This document shows positions 1 to 7,339 of a stretch of 12,135 nt of DNA, one piece after another. The stretch comes from Candidatus Caldarchaeum sp. GTDB lineage: Archaea; Thermoproteota; Nitrososphaeria_A; Caldarchaeales; Caldarchaeaceae. Each line of letters begins with the position of its first letter. The stretch's first letter is position 1. The DNA lies in assembly GCA_025058435.1 (NCBI GenBank), contig JANXEM010000069.1:1-12135 (forward strand), written 5' to 3'. The notes under the pieces were generated by a model. That model saw only the letters and a program-made list of their open reading frames with translations. It made no database searches and was not told the origin of the DNA. The position numbers and the translations under genes were made by a program.

Positions 1-582
1 CATCACGGGGAGAAAGAGATGTCGGAGAACATCCAAAACATATTCGAGGCCTTGGTAACCGGCGCCAATTGTTACCATCCCTCCGATGGGAAACCAACCA
101 AGATACACAGCGAAGACGATGAGGATGATCTGGCCCAGCCAGAAATATGGTATCGATATCCCGAATAAAGAGAGAAGCGAAAGCGAAAGGTCGAGTCCTC
201 CACCACGTGCGGCCGCGACCGTTCCGACGATTATTCCGACGAGGGCTGAGACAAACATCGCCGTCAAAACCAGAAGCAACGTTGCGGGAATCCTCGAAAC
301 AATCAAGTTCGCCACCGACTCAGACCTTAGGTATGAATAGCCAAGGTCTCCGCGTAGAACGTTCGACAAGTAGATAGCTAATCGTTCGTGGATGGGCCGG
401 TCGAGCCCGAGCCGTTCTCTTGCGGCTTTGATGAATTGTTCGTCTCCTACTTCTCCGACGAGAACGTAGGTCGGGTCGCCGGGCGCTAGGTTCACCAGCA
501 GGAAAGTTATGATGATGACTGCGAAGATTGTGAAGAAGTATTGTAGGATTTTTTTGATGATGAAAGCGATGTTAAAGGTCAC
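1..582 (-). CDS. Dipeptide/oligopeptide ABC transporter permease, DppB type (partial, C-terminus beyond left edge)
   Basis: Reading leftward from a GTG at 582 gives 194 uninterrupted codons, in frame to base 1; the rest of the gene is outside the window. It is one of the two inner-membrane channel subunits of a Dpp/Opp importer. Visible DppB hallmarks are a first membrane span at about residues 9-30 ending in NLAPGDP, the GLDRP motif at 59-63, RGDLGYS at 78-84, further spans at about 100-122 and 133-160, and WFPIGG at 163-168. The EAA loop that contacts the ATPases should lie just past the edge. An in-frame GTG at 594, directly after a stop, is an alternative start. GAGAGG lies about 4 nt before the 582 GTG. 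The gene lies 44 nt downstream of the DppF-like ATPase, so it continues the same operon. The DppB assignment is firm from motifs; the substrate is unknown. Confidence 0.93.
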   Translation of the reverse strand, partial: MTFNIAFIIKKILQYFFTIFAVIIITFLLVNLAPGDPTYVLVGEVGDEQFIKAARERLGLDRPIHERLAIYLSNVLRGDLGYSYLRSESVANLIVSRIPATLLLVLTAMFVSALVGIIVGTVAAARGGGLDLSLSLLSLFGISIPYFWLGQIILIVFAVYLGWFPIGGMVTIGAGYQGLEYVLDVLRHLFLPVM

Positions 583-615
583 TTGTCCTCTCACTTAACG
601 TTCCGGTGTTTTGAG

Positions 616-622
616 TAATAAA
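616..622 (-). promoter_or_regulatory. Possible internal TATA box before the permease genes
   Basis: The 44-nt gap between the ATPase stop and the permease start reads TTTATTA on the minus strand, centred at 619. An archaeal TSS about 26 nt downstream would fall near 593, just ahead of the GTG starts at 594/582. It could boost permease expression inside the operon, but AT-rich spacers can look like this by chance. Confidence 0.3.
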
Positions 623-626
623 CCTT

Positions 627-1628
627 TTAGCTTTGTTGCTGTTCGTAGAGGAAGCATGAGACCTTTCTGTCGCCGGTTGTGAGATACGGCGGCGGAGTCT
701 GTCTACATTTTTCCATGACGTAGGGACATCTGGGATGGAACCTGCATCCCGAGGGCGGGTTGATGAGTGACGGGGTTTCGCCCGTTATGGCTACGCGGTT
801 GCGGGTTTTCGCCACCTCCGGGTCTGGGATGGGCACGGCCGACAACAGCATCGAAGTGTATGGATGAAGCGGCTTCTGGATGATGTCCTCCGTCTTACCG
901 TATTCGACGGCCTTACCCGCATACATCACGAGGGTCTTTTGGCACATGGCCTTTATCAACGCTATGTCGTGCGAAATGACGAGGTATGCCATTTGGGGAA
1001 ACTGCTTCTTGATGTCAAGCAAAAGGTTGATTATCTGTCCGCGAATCGATACGTCGAGAGCCGAAACAGGCTCGTCCGCTATCAAAAGCAGCGGCTTCAA
1101 GGCAATCGCCCTCGCTATGCATATTCTTTGTCTTTGTCCACCGCTTAATTCATGCGGATATCTTTCCAGAAATAGCTCCGGAGGGCTTAAGCCGACTTTT
1201 TCGAGTAGCTCTGTCATTCTGTCTTCTATTTGTTCATCGGAAAGGTCGGTGTGAAGGTTGTAAACCTGCTTCAGGGTCTGCCGTACTCTTTTTCTCGGGT
1301 TGAGAGAGGCCATCGGGTCTTGGAAAACCATCTGCATCTTCGGCCGAACGTTGCGCATCTGGTCCGGCTGCAACGAAAGAATGTTCACGCCGTCGAAGTA
1401 TATCTCACCTGAAGTTGGTTCGACGAGCCTCATGACCAGTCGTGCGAGGGTTGTTTTTCCAGAACCGCTTTCACCAACTATTCCAAGGGATTCGCCTTTC
1501 GTAAGGGTGAAGCTTACGTCGTCAACCGCTTTGACGAAGTTCTTCACCCTTCCAAACAACGTTTTCGTAGCCGGAAAATATTTCCGGAGGTTTACAACCT
1601 TCAAAAGCTCAGCGTCGTCCATTTTCAT
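627..1628 (-). CDS. Oligopeptide/dipeptide ABC transporter ATP-binding protein, DppF/OppF type
   Basis: A 333-residue ATPase that would pair with the DppD-like subunit to power import through the DppB/DppC channel at the cytoplasmic face. All nucleotide-binding motifs are intact: Walker A GESGSGKTT at 52-60, Q-loop VFQDPM at 101-106, signature LSGGQRQR at 161-168, Walker B LLIADE at 181-186 and switch His at 220. The C-terminal oligopeptide-transporter extension (about 255-333) has the GCRFHPRCP block and four cysteines (295, 301, 308, 325). These match the Cys pattern reported to bind an Fe-S cluster in some Dpp/Opp ATPases. DppF rather than DppD is favoured by the LSGGQRQRICIARAI signature and by the residues before Walker A. 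Its ATG overlaps the upstream stop as ATGA (1625-1628), indicating translational coupling; a second in-frame ATG at 1622 is possible. Confidence 0.95.
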   Translation of the reverse strand: MKMDDAELLKVVNLRKYFPATKTLFGRVKNFVKAVDDVSFTLTKGESLGIVGESGSGKTTLARLVMRLVEPTSGEIYFDGVNILSLQPDQMRNVRPKMQMVFQDPMASLNPRKRVRQTLKQVYNLHTDLSDEQIEDRMTELLEKVGLSPPELFLERYPHELSGGQRQRICIARAIALKPLLLIADEPVSALDVSIRGQIINLLLDIKKQFPQMAYLVISHDIALIKAMCQKTLVMYAGKAVEYGKTEDIIQKPLHPYTSMLLSAVPIPDPEVAKTRNRVAITGETPSLINPPSGCRFHPRCPYVMEKCRQTPPPYLTTGDRKVSCFLYEQQQS

Positions 1629-2587
1629 TCACGTAGCCAGCAGGCGACTTGATGTTTGTCGTCGACGTTGATTATGGGCGGTTCCGTTCTTGGGCACTTG
1701 TCGAAGACGAATGGACATCTTGGGTGGAATTTGCATCCAGAGGGCGGATTTATGAGGCTCGGCGTAGTTCCGGGAATCGAGGCCACGGTTCCTCCAGAGC
1801 CGCTGATCGTTGCGGCGGCTTTCAGCAAACCCATGGTATATGGATGCAGCGAATTCTTGTAGATGGTGTAGACATCTGCTTGCTCGACGATTTTGCCTGC
1901 ATACATGATGGCTACTTTGTCGCAAATTTCTGCTACGATGCCGAGGTCGTGGGTGATTAATATTAGGGACATTCCCATTTCCTTTATGAGTGATTTCAAA
2001 AGTTCGAGGACTTCTGCTTGAACTGTTACATCGAGGGCCGTGGTTGGTTCGTCGGCGACCAGCAGGTCTGGCTTGCATGAAATGGCGATCGCAATCATCA
2101 CCCTTTGTTTCATGCCGCCGCTGAGCTGATGAGGATATCGCGCGGCAACGTTTGCCGGGTCCGGTATTTTCAACTTACTCAACAGCTCGACAGCTCGTTC
2201 ACGGGCCTCATTCCAAGTTAATTCATTATGCCATACGAGAGATTCGGCTATCTGGTTCCCTATTTTCATGGCCGGGTTGAGATACGTCATAGGGTCTTGA
2301 AAGACCATGCCTATTCTTCTTCCCCTAATTTTCCGCATTTCCGTTTCGGAAAGTTTGGTGAGGTCTATGCCGTCGGGTTTCAGGATGATACTGCCGCCGA
2401 CTATCTTCGCGTTCTTGGGGAGAAGACGAAGTATCGAGAAAGCGAGCGTGCTTTTTCCGCAACCTGACTCGCCGACGACAGCTAAAGCCTCGCCCTTCTC
2501 GAGGGAGAGGGAAACACCGTCGACCGCTTTAACGTATCCGTCGAGTGTTTGGTAATGAACCATCAAATTCGATATCTCGAGAACCAA
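1625..2587 (-). CDS. Oligopeptide/dipeptide ABC transporter ATP-binding protein, DppD/OppD type
   Basis: Second ATPase of the importer, 320 residues from a TTG at 2587. The frame stays open to a TTG at 2623, but the family normally starts with one or two residues before LEISNL, and GGGGTGA lies just before 2587, so the shorter form is preferred. Motifs are Walker A GESGCGKST at 39-47, Q-loop VFQDPM at 95-100, signature LSGGMKQR at 155-162, Walker B LLVADE at 175-180 and switch His 213. The C-terminal extension has GCKFHPRCP at 284-292 and cysteines 285, 291, 298 and 316, the same spacing as in the DppF partner. LSGGMKQRVMIAIAI is typical of the D-type subunit. It starts 22 nt after the DUF917 stop and overlaps the DppF start by 4 nt, so transporter and enzyme genes form one transcription unit. 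Confidence 0.95.
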   Translation of the reverse strand: MVLEISNLMVHYQTLDGYVKAVDGVSLSLEKGEALAVVGESGCGKSTLAFSILRLLPKNAKIVGGSIILKPDGIDLTKLSETEMRKIRGRRIGMVFQDPMTYLNPAMKIGNQIAESLVWHNELTWNEARERAVELLSKLKIPDPANVAARYPHQLSGGMKQRVMIAIAISCKPDLLVADEPTTALDVTVQAEVLELLKSLIKEMGMSLILITHDLGIVAEICDKVAIMYAGKIVEQADVYTIYKNSLHPYTMGLLKAAATISGSGGTVASIPGTTPSLINPPSGCKFHPRCPFVFDKCPRTEPPIINVDDKHQVACWLRE

Positions 2588-2609
2588 AAACTCACCCCGT
2601 CGCCATCCG

Positions 2610-3695
2610 TCAACGCCCGACAAGTTGCTTGTTTACGATTTTTTCAACCTGCTTGATGAGGTCGGGGTCTTTAACTCCAGAACCCAGTGGTATGTCGTCT
2701 TTCGACGCTGTGACGACGACCAACTTCATGTTTTCCTTGACCTCTGCGGTGTTTACTGGAATTGCTGTTTCGGCATCGAGCGTGGTTATCAGGTCCGGAA
2801 ATGTTGCGTAGCGGTTGCCCGATGCGTCTTCGAGAGTCATGTATTCGTTGAAGAAACATAAAGCGTATGTGTTCTTTTCTGCTTTGATGATAACTTCTCC
2901 GACATCGTATCCCCCGACGCTTTCAAGCCGCACTTCCTTGACCATCCCTGTGTCAACTACCTTTCCTCTGGCCGTAGAAACGACTGCCTCAATTTTCGCC
3001 TCGGCGTCATCAAAGTTTCTCTGATAGACTTCGCCGACGGCGACCGCCTGTGACAACGCTCCCGGTGCCGCGTATGCTTTGATGTATGGCAGGGGCACGG
3101 GGTTGCGGGTGACCGCAACGAGTCCTCCCGCTTGAACGGATGCCTCCCTCATGATTTTGTCGACTTTTTCGAGGGAGCCTTTGGCGAAGATTTCTACGTA
3201 TGTTCCTTTCTCGGGGCTGCCTCCCACCGCTGCCTGTATCGAAACATAGTCTTTTGCTTTGTGAAGGCCCATCGAGCCCATGACTCCAGTGGGATGAGCC
3301 CTGCCGTCGGCCGGTGCGTCAATCACCGGCAACCCCAGAAGGGCCGCCGGTATCCATCCGTTGACGCTGGAAAATCCGCCGTTTTCAGCCGTAATGAATC
3401 CCGCTACTTGCTCATCTGTTGCCTTTAACAACAGTTCTGCCGATTTTAGTATGTGAGACGGCGTTACGTGTCTCTGCCGTGCGGAGGGAGCGCCGAGCAT
3501 CGAGCAAGTCAGCACCTGTCGGTCGCCGTATTTTTGTCCGACTGTTTCGACGTCGATAATGTAGAGGTCGCCGAGTTCGACGGCCAACAGACCATATTTC
3601 AGACCTGTCGCTATGTCGCCGCCTCCTCCGCCGCCGTAAAAAGCTCCGCCGTAAACAGCGGCCTCCACGGTTTTTTCGTCAACCTTCTTGTTCAT
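2610..3695 (-). CDS. DUF917 family protein (S-methyl-thiohydantoin desulfurase-like)
   Basis: A 361-residue protein recognised as DUF917/COG3535 by its Gly-run GGGGGGDI at 21-28, the ENGG segment at 104-107, DAPADGRAHPT at 126-136, GSMGLH at 140-145 and a C-terminal domain with DIPLGSGVKDP near 334-344. The length matches a full two-domain member. Pfam has renamed this family after an S-methyl-thiohydantoin desulfurase in ergothioneine breakdown; many members sit beside hydantoinase/oxoprolinase genes and their substrates are unknown. Here a cytoplasmic role on a hydantoin-like or cyclic-amide compound is inference. There are two adjacent starts, GTG 3698 and ATG 3695. GGTG at 3703-3706 lies 7 nt before the ATG, so that start is chosen. 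The gene overlaps the racemase-like gene by 17 nt and is followed 22 nt later by the DppD-like ATPase, so co-translation is expected. Confidence 0.88.
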   Translation of the reverse strand: MNKKVDEKTVEAAVYGGAFYGGGGGGDIATGLKYGLLAVELGDLYIIDVETVGQKYGDRQVLTCSMLGAPSARQRHVTPSHILKSAELLLKATDEQVAGFITAENGGFSSVNGWIPAALLGLPVIDAPADGRAHPTGVMGSMGLHKAKDYVSIQAAVGGSPEKGTYVEIFAKGSLEKVDKIMREASVQAGGLVAVTRNPVPLPYIKAYAAPGALSQAVAVGEVYQRNFDDAEAKIEAVVSTARGKVVDTGMVKEVRLESVGGYDVGEVIIKAEKNTYALCFFNEYMTLEDASGNRYATFPDLITTLDAETAIPVNTAEVKENMKLVVVTASKDDIPLGSGVKDPDLIKQVEKIVNKQLVGR

Positions 3696-4359
3696 CACGG
3701 GACACCTTGTTTCTCTGCCGCAACAGGCTCAACGCGGCGGCCCCGGATGCGACAACTGCGTCAAAAACAGGGATGGACACTTGGTTCTGAACAGATTTTT
3801 TGAAGCCGATGGTGGTGTGGCCCGTGCATGCCAAAACTACCGCGTCGACCTTCAAACTCAACAGTCTCTCCAGAGCCTCGACAGCCGCGCGCCTTCCCCA
3901 GTCGGTCATCAAATCCAAAGTGTTCCTGACGTTTTTCGGGCTCTCTTCAGCGACCAGCCTCCTACCCAAAACATCCCGAACCACCCGCGGAGTTTCTTCC
4001 ACCAAATTCAACACCCCAACCCTGTCCGCAACCGTCAAAGCGAGAGCGGCCACAGCAGAACCCGCGCCAACAACAGGTATCGAAACCATCCTACGGGCCT
4101 CCGAAACAGCTGGGTCGGCCGCACAGCTGACTATCACGGCCTCATATCCTTCCGACTCGAACTCCTTCACCAACCGCAAGATTTTGGGCACCGCCTGTTC
4201 TTCCGTTACCCGGTCGTAGACTCCGTTCGGCTGGTCTTCAATACACCGGGATGTGATTTCAAGCTCTGGAAAGACTTCTTCAATAACTTGACCGTGAAAA
4301 TTGAGTTGCTTAAATTCTTTTATGGTAACGACGCGGACCAATCCAACCTTATGTTTCAT
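3679..4359 (-). CDS. Asp/Glu/hydantoin racemase-family protein
   Basis: A 226-residue cytoplasmic protein with the two half-domains of the Asp/Glu racemase superfamily. Each half carries the expected catalytic cysteine: SCAADPAV with Cys79 and ACTGHTTIG with Cys178. These two thiols work as acid and base in cofactor-free racemases (aspartate, glutamate, hydantoin racemases) and both are present, so an active racemase or isomerase is likely. AroM-like and maleate isomerase proteins share this fold, so the substrate is open. The DUF917 and DUF1177 neighbours and the peptide-type transporter favour hydantoin or amino-acid derivatives (inference). The ATG at 4359 follows the upstream stop by 10 nt, with AGGTG at 4365-4369 as ribosome-binding site. 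The 3' end overlaps the next gene by 17 nt. Confidence 0.87.
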   Translation of the reverse strand: MKHKVGLVRVVTIKEFKQLNFHGQVIEEVFPELEITSRCIEDQPNGVYDRVTEEQAVPKILRLVKEFESEGYEAVIVSCAADPAVSEARRMVSIPVVGAGSAVAALALTVADRVGVLNLVEETPRVVRDVLGRRLVAEESPKNVRNTLDLMTDWGRRAAVEALERLLSLKVDAVVLACTGHTTIGFKKSVQNQVSIPVFDAVVASGAAALSLLRQRNKVSRDEQEG

Positions 4360-4369
4360 CGCACCACCT

Positions 4370-5314
4370 TCACAGGATGCCGCGGGCTAAAATGTTGGAC
4401 ACGGGGCCATGTAGGTTTGTGATGGTTTGGAACTCCTCTTCGTCGTAAAATTTGGCGCCACCTATTCCGTAATCCTTCGCCACTTCGACGACGAACCTCG
4501 TGGCCTGCTCCAAAGCGAATACGTTTGTTGCTCCGGTGGCTGACCCAGCTACGACTGCTTTTGTCGTGGTGGCCACGCCTACGACGGGAGATTTTGTGAA
4601 CAGCCATGGCTGCATCATGCTGTTGAGATGGTAGACTGGGGTTTTGTACGGAAGTAGGTCTTGCATCGTTATGGGGACGACCACAGGTTCTTGACCAGCT
4701 ACTCTGACGTAGATGTCGAGAAGGTCTCTGCTCACTTTCAGAATCCATCCCTCTTTGACGGTGGGGGTTATCGCAAACCCGGTATGGTTTACGACGAGGT
4801 TTGCCTTGGTTGCGTCGACAGAAAGGACTGCATCCATTTCGTTCGTAACCTCTTTCTTCAACAAGGTGTTGATTTCGACGGGCGAATCCATCATCGGCGC
4901 AGGATGATGGGGACGTGTGGGCGCGTCTGGACAGACATGCGTTGTGAATATGACGTCGCCAGCTAAAGAATCACCTCTTCTTTTCATTTCAGCCAAAAAA
5001 GCCGCGGCAGCGAGGGCCACGACGGCGCCATCGGCGTCCGAGACAAGCCCAACTTGCACGGGCCTCGCCCCAACTCCCCCAAGCCTTCCGACGATGCCGA
5101 GAGTGGGTGCACCACCGCCTACTGTCTTGCCTTTCGAGCCGGGTAATCGAACCTCAATAAAATCCGTGCGGCCTTTTTCGCCTTGAATCGTTTCAATTCG
5201 GACCGATAAATCTACAAACTTCTTTTTTTTGAAGAATTCTTCAACTTTATGCCCTGACGCTCTGGGGTCGTTCAGCAAGTCGACAACGTCTAACACATAA
5301 CTTAACGCGGACAT
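4370..5314 (-). CDS. DUF1177 family protein, function unknown
   Basis: A 314-residue soluble protein that I recognise as DUF1177, a family without an assigned reaction. Notable blocks are GEKGRTDFIEV at 45-55, a Gly-rich GGGAPTLGIVGRLGGVG at 66-82, VSDADGAVVALAAA at 91-104, and a His/Cys/Pro-rich THVCPDAPTRPHHPAPMMDSP at 125-145. Asp93/Asp95, His126, Cys128, His136/137 and Asp167 are spaced like a possible metal site, loosely recalling zinc aminoacylase/peptidase folds; this is inference only. There is no signal peptide or membrane span. It is the first enzyme-like gene after the solute-binding protein (34-nt gap) and is followed 10 nt later by the racemase-like gene. Hydrolysis or processing of the imported compound is therefore a reasonable guess. 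The ATG at 5314 has no clear ribosome-binding site. Confidence 0.85.
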   Translation of the reverse strand: MSALSYVLDVVDLLNDPRASGHKVEEFFKKKKFVDLSVRIETIQGEKGRTDFIEVRLPGSKGKTVGGGAPTLGIVGRLGGVGARPVQVGLVSDADGAVVALAAAAFLAEMKRRGDSLAGDVIFTTHVCPDAPTRPHHPAPMMDSPVEINTLLKKEVTNEMDAVLSVDATKANLVVNHTGFAITPTVKEGWILKVSRDLLDIYVRVAGQEPVVVPITMQDLLPYKTPVYHLNSMMQPWLFTKSPVVGVATTTKAVVAGSATGATNVFALEQATRFVVEVAKDYGIGGAKFYDEEEFQTITNLHGPVSNILARGIL

Positions 5315-5326
5315 GTAATTTTCCCA

Positions 5327-5340
5327 TAAAATAAAATTTT
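5327..5340 (-). other. U-rich tract between binding protein and DUF1177 (attenuating terminator or weak TATA)
   Basis: The minus strand reads AAAATTTTATTTTA here, 8 nt after the solute-binding protein stop and about 13 nt before the DUF1177 start. Archaeal termination uses T-runs, so partial termination could keep the binding protein more abundant than the downstream genes. It can also be read as a TATA-like box, although the spacing to the ATG is too short for that. The two readings cannot be separated from sequence. Confidence 0.3.
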
Positions 5341-5348
5341 GAGGGGTT

Positions 5349-7268
5349 TTAGGATTTTGCTTTGCGAGCTTTCGACAACGCGTAGGAAACCGAGCCGACG
5401 GCGACTACCAAAGCAACGACGATAGCGGCGATGACCCATTCTGGAATGACTTGCACCGGCGGAGGCTGGGCGACGACAGTTGTTACCTCAGGCCTTACCA
5501 CGGTCTGCACTATTGTCGTACCGGGCTGGACGATGGTTCTTACCTCCGTCCTTTCAACGGTTCTTTCGACCATAGTCACTTCGCGGAGTGGCGCTTTGAC
5601 CCAGTAGACTTTTTCGAGGTTAAGGTAACCAGTTCCTAACCCATGTTCCCATGCGCCGGCGTCAAGCTCGTCGGTGAATTCCGTGTTGACAGCTGCGACG
5701 AATGTTCTGGAACAAGTCCAAACAGCTGGCTGGTCTTCGACGAGAATTTTCAAAGCCTCTCTGACGAGTTGTATCTCCTTCTCTCTGTCGATTTCGAATT
5801 CGGCGGCGAATATTCGTTTGCTGAACTCTGGGTTGCTGTACCCCATGGCGTTAGACCAAGAAGCCCTGACGATACCTCTTTCAGTGTAATATCTGATGAA
5901 GAACCCAGGTCCGGGGCCGTGCACGAACGGGAAGATGCTCATGTCAAAGTCCCAGTTGCGGAAAACTCTTTCATGCCATGCCGCCGTGTCGAGGGCCACG
6001 ATCTCAACTGCGATCCCGACGTTACCCAGGAAATCCCTGATCAACTCCGCTTCTTTCAAGTAGAACGGATACGCGACAGAGTCGATTACAATCCGTAGCT
6101 TGAACCTCGTCCCGTCAGGACCCCGTCGATAACCTGCTTCGTCCAGCAGTCGTTCAGCCATCGCTGGGTCGTATTTCGGCTGGCTTACGCCGGGGTTGTA
6201 CCGTGCAACAGCCGGCGCGCTAGAAACAACGGTGTCGAGGGCTTCAACCCGGTTGAAATACACGACTTCGGCGATTTTCTTCCGGTCTATGGCTGCTGCT
6301 ATGGCTTTTCTCACCCTTACGTCTTTGAGAGGTGCTGGCCCGTCGGGATGTAGGTTGAACCCGACTACGTCAAGGGAGCCGCCGGGGCTCGGGAAGAACC
6401 ACGTTCTTCTTCCGACGAGTTGTCCGAGCCCGATTTTTTCTTGGAGGCTGAGGGCGTCAGAGGTGGCGAGCCCGTAGTTCCATATGAAGTGGATGTCGCC
6501 TTTTTCGAAAGCCAGCGTCAAAGCCGGTGAAGTTCTGATCAGTCTGAAGATTATTCTGTCAAGGTATGGAAGGCCTTTTTTCCAGTAGTTGGGGTTTCTT
6601 TCGAGGATGATGTATTCGCCCTTCTTCCATTCCTTGAATTTAAACGGACCCGTCCCAACAGGCTGAGTGTTGTAGGGGTTGTTTGCGATGTCGGTGTTTT
6701 CGTAGAGGTGTTTGGGGCTGATGTTTATGCCCGAGCCGCCGAAATATCCGGGATAAAGCGCTGGCGCCCATGTTCTGTTGAACCTGAATACCACGGTGTA
6801 GGGGTCGGGTGTGTCTATGGACTTTAGGAATCCCGTCACCATCGTTGCTACGAAACTGTTGAAAACTGGCGCGACTTTTTCGTATGTGAACTTGACGTCG
6901 GCCGAGGTGAAGGGTTTTCCGTCGTGCCAAGTGGCGTTTCTTACAAGGTTGAACCGGATGGTCATCCCACCGTCAGGTTCTTTCCTGACCTCCCAAGACT
7001 GGGCAAGCTCTGGTTCCCATTCAAGTGTCTGGGGGTCGATTGAAACCAGCGTGTTACCGATCTGCCTCACTATTTGGTAAAACGCCCATGTCGGAGGCCC
7101 GCTCAGGTTAAGGTGAGGAGGCTCTGAAGCGATTCCGACAATCAGCGTACCTCCTTGCCTCGGCTGCGCTTCAAGGCTGGGAATGCTCGACAACAACAGC
7201 AGAGCAATCGCCATAGAAGAGGTCAACGCGAAGATTTGCCGTTTTTCCCTTCTAAACACATCATACAT
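5349..7268 (-). CDS. ABC transporter family-5 solute-binding protein, membrane-anchored (DppA/OppA type)
   Basis: A 639-residue extracytoplasmic receptor that would capture the substrate and pass it to the DppBCDF importer. The N-terminus has a Sec-type signal (basic RREKRQ, hydrophobic core about 12-28, end near SLEAQ at 31-35). The SBP_bac_5 domain follows: GGTLIVGIASEPPHLNL at 39-55, LAQSWEV near 88-94, ATWHDGKPFTSADVKFTYE at 112-130, and PVGTGPFKFKEW at 203-214. A Val/Thr/Glu/Pro-rich stalk (about 561-609) leads to a C-terminal membrane span (612-632) and a basic tail, the usual archaeal way of tethering binding proteins to the outer face. There is no lipobox cysteine, consistent with anchoring by the C-terminal span. 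It is the first gene of the leftward operon. A GTG at 7259 is an alternative start; neither has a Shine-Dalgarno. The peptide/nickel family name does not fix the substrate. Confidence 0.93.
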   Translation of the reverse strand: MYDVFRREKRQIFALTSSMAIALLLLSSIPSLEAQPRQGGTLIVGIASEPPHLNLSGPPTWAFYQIVRQIGNTLVSIDPQTLEWEPELAQSWEVRKEPDGGMTIRFNLVRNATWHDGKPFTSADVKFTYEKVAPVFNSFVATMVTGFLKSIDTPDPYTVVFRFNRTWAPALYPGYFGGSGINISPKHLYENTDIANNPYNTQPVGTGPFKFKEWKKGEYIILERNPNYWKKGLPYLDRIIFRLIRTSPALTLAFEKGDIHFIWNYGLATSDALSLQEKIGLGQLVGRRTWFFPSPGGSLDVVGFNLHPDGPAPLKDVRVRKAIAAAIDRKKIAEVVYFNRVEALDTVVSSAPAVARYNPGVSQPKYDPAMAERLLDEAGYRRGPDGTRFKLRIVIDSVAYPFYLKEAELIRDFLGNVGIAVEIVALDTAAWHERVFRNWDFDMSIFPFVHGPGPGFFIRYYTERGIVRASWSNAMGYSNPEFSKRIFAAEFEIDREKEIQLVREALKILVEDQPAVWTCSRTFVAAVNTEFTDELDAGAWEHGLGTGYLNLEKVYWVKAPLREVTMVERTVERTEVRTIVQPGTTIVQTVVRPEVTTVVAQPPPVQVIPEWVIAAIVVALVVAVGSVSYALSKARKAKS

Positions 7269-7339
7269 AAATTTGTTTCTTGAATTTATTCTTTCACTCA
7301 GCTTTGCCCCAAATTGGTTTTCTTTTTCACAAAACTATA

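Noticed and set aside
720..1760. Two similar stretches near 725-765 and 1715-1755 that look like a direct repeat
   Set aside because: They encode the same conserved PPSGC-FHPRCP block in the paralogous DppF and DppD ATPases, so the similarity is family conservation, not a mobile or regulatory repeat.
3688..4422. A 244-codon plus-strand open frame antisense to the racemase-like gene
   Set aside because: The minus-strand protein has clear family motifs with both catalytic cysteines. The antisense translation is low in complexity, rich in Arg, His, Asn and Gln, and matches no fold I know. Long antisense frames follow from the codon bias of the real gene.
7269..7339. Possible small gene or RNA in the 71-nt gap before the binding-protein gene
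   Set aside because: The gap is AT-rich promoter and leader sequence; no start with ribosome-binding site, stable hairpin or riboswitch-like core could be made out.
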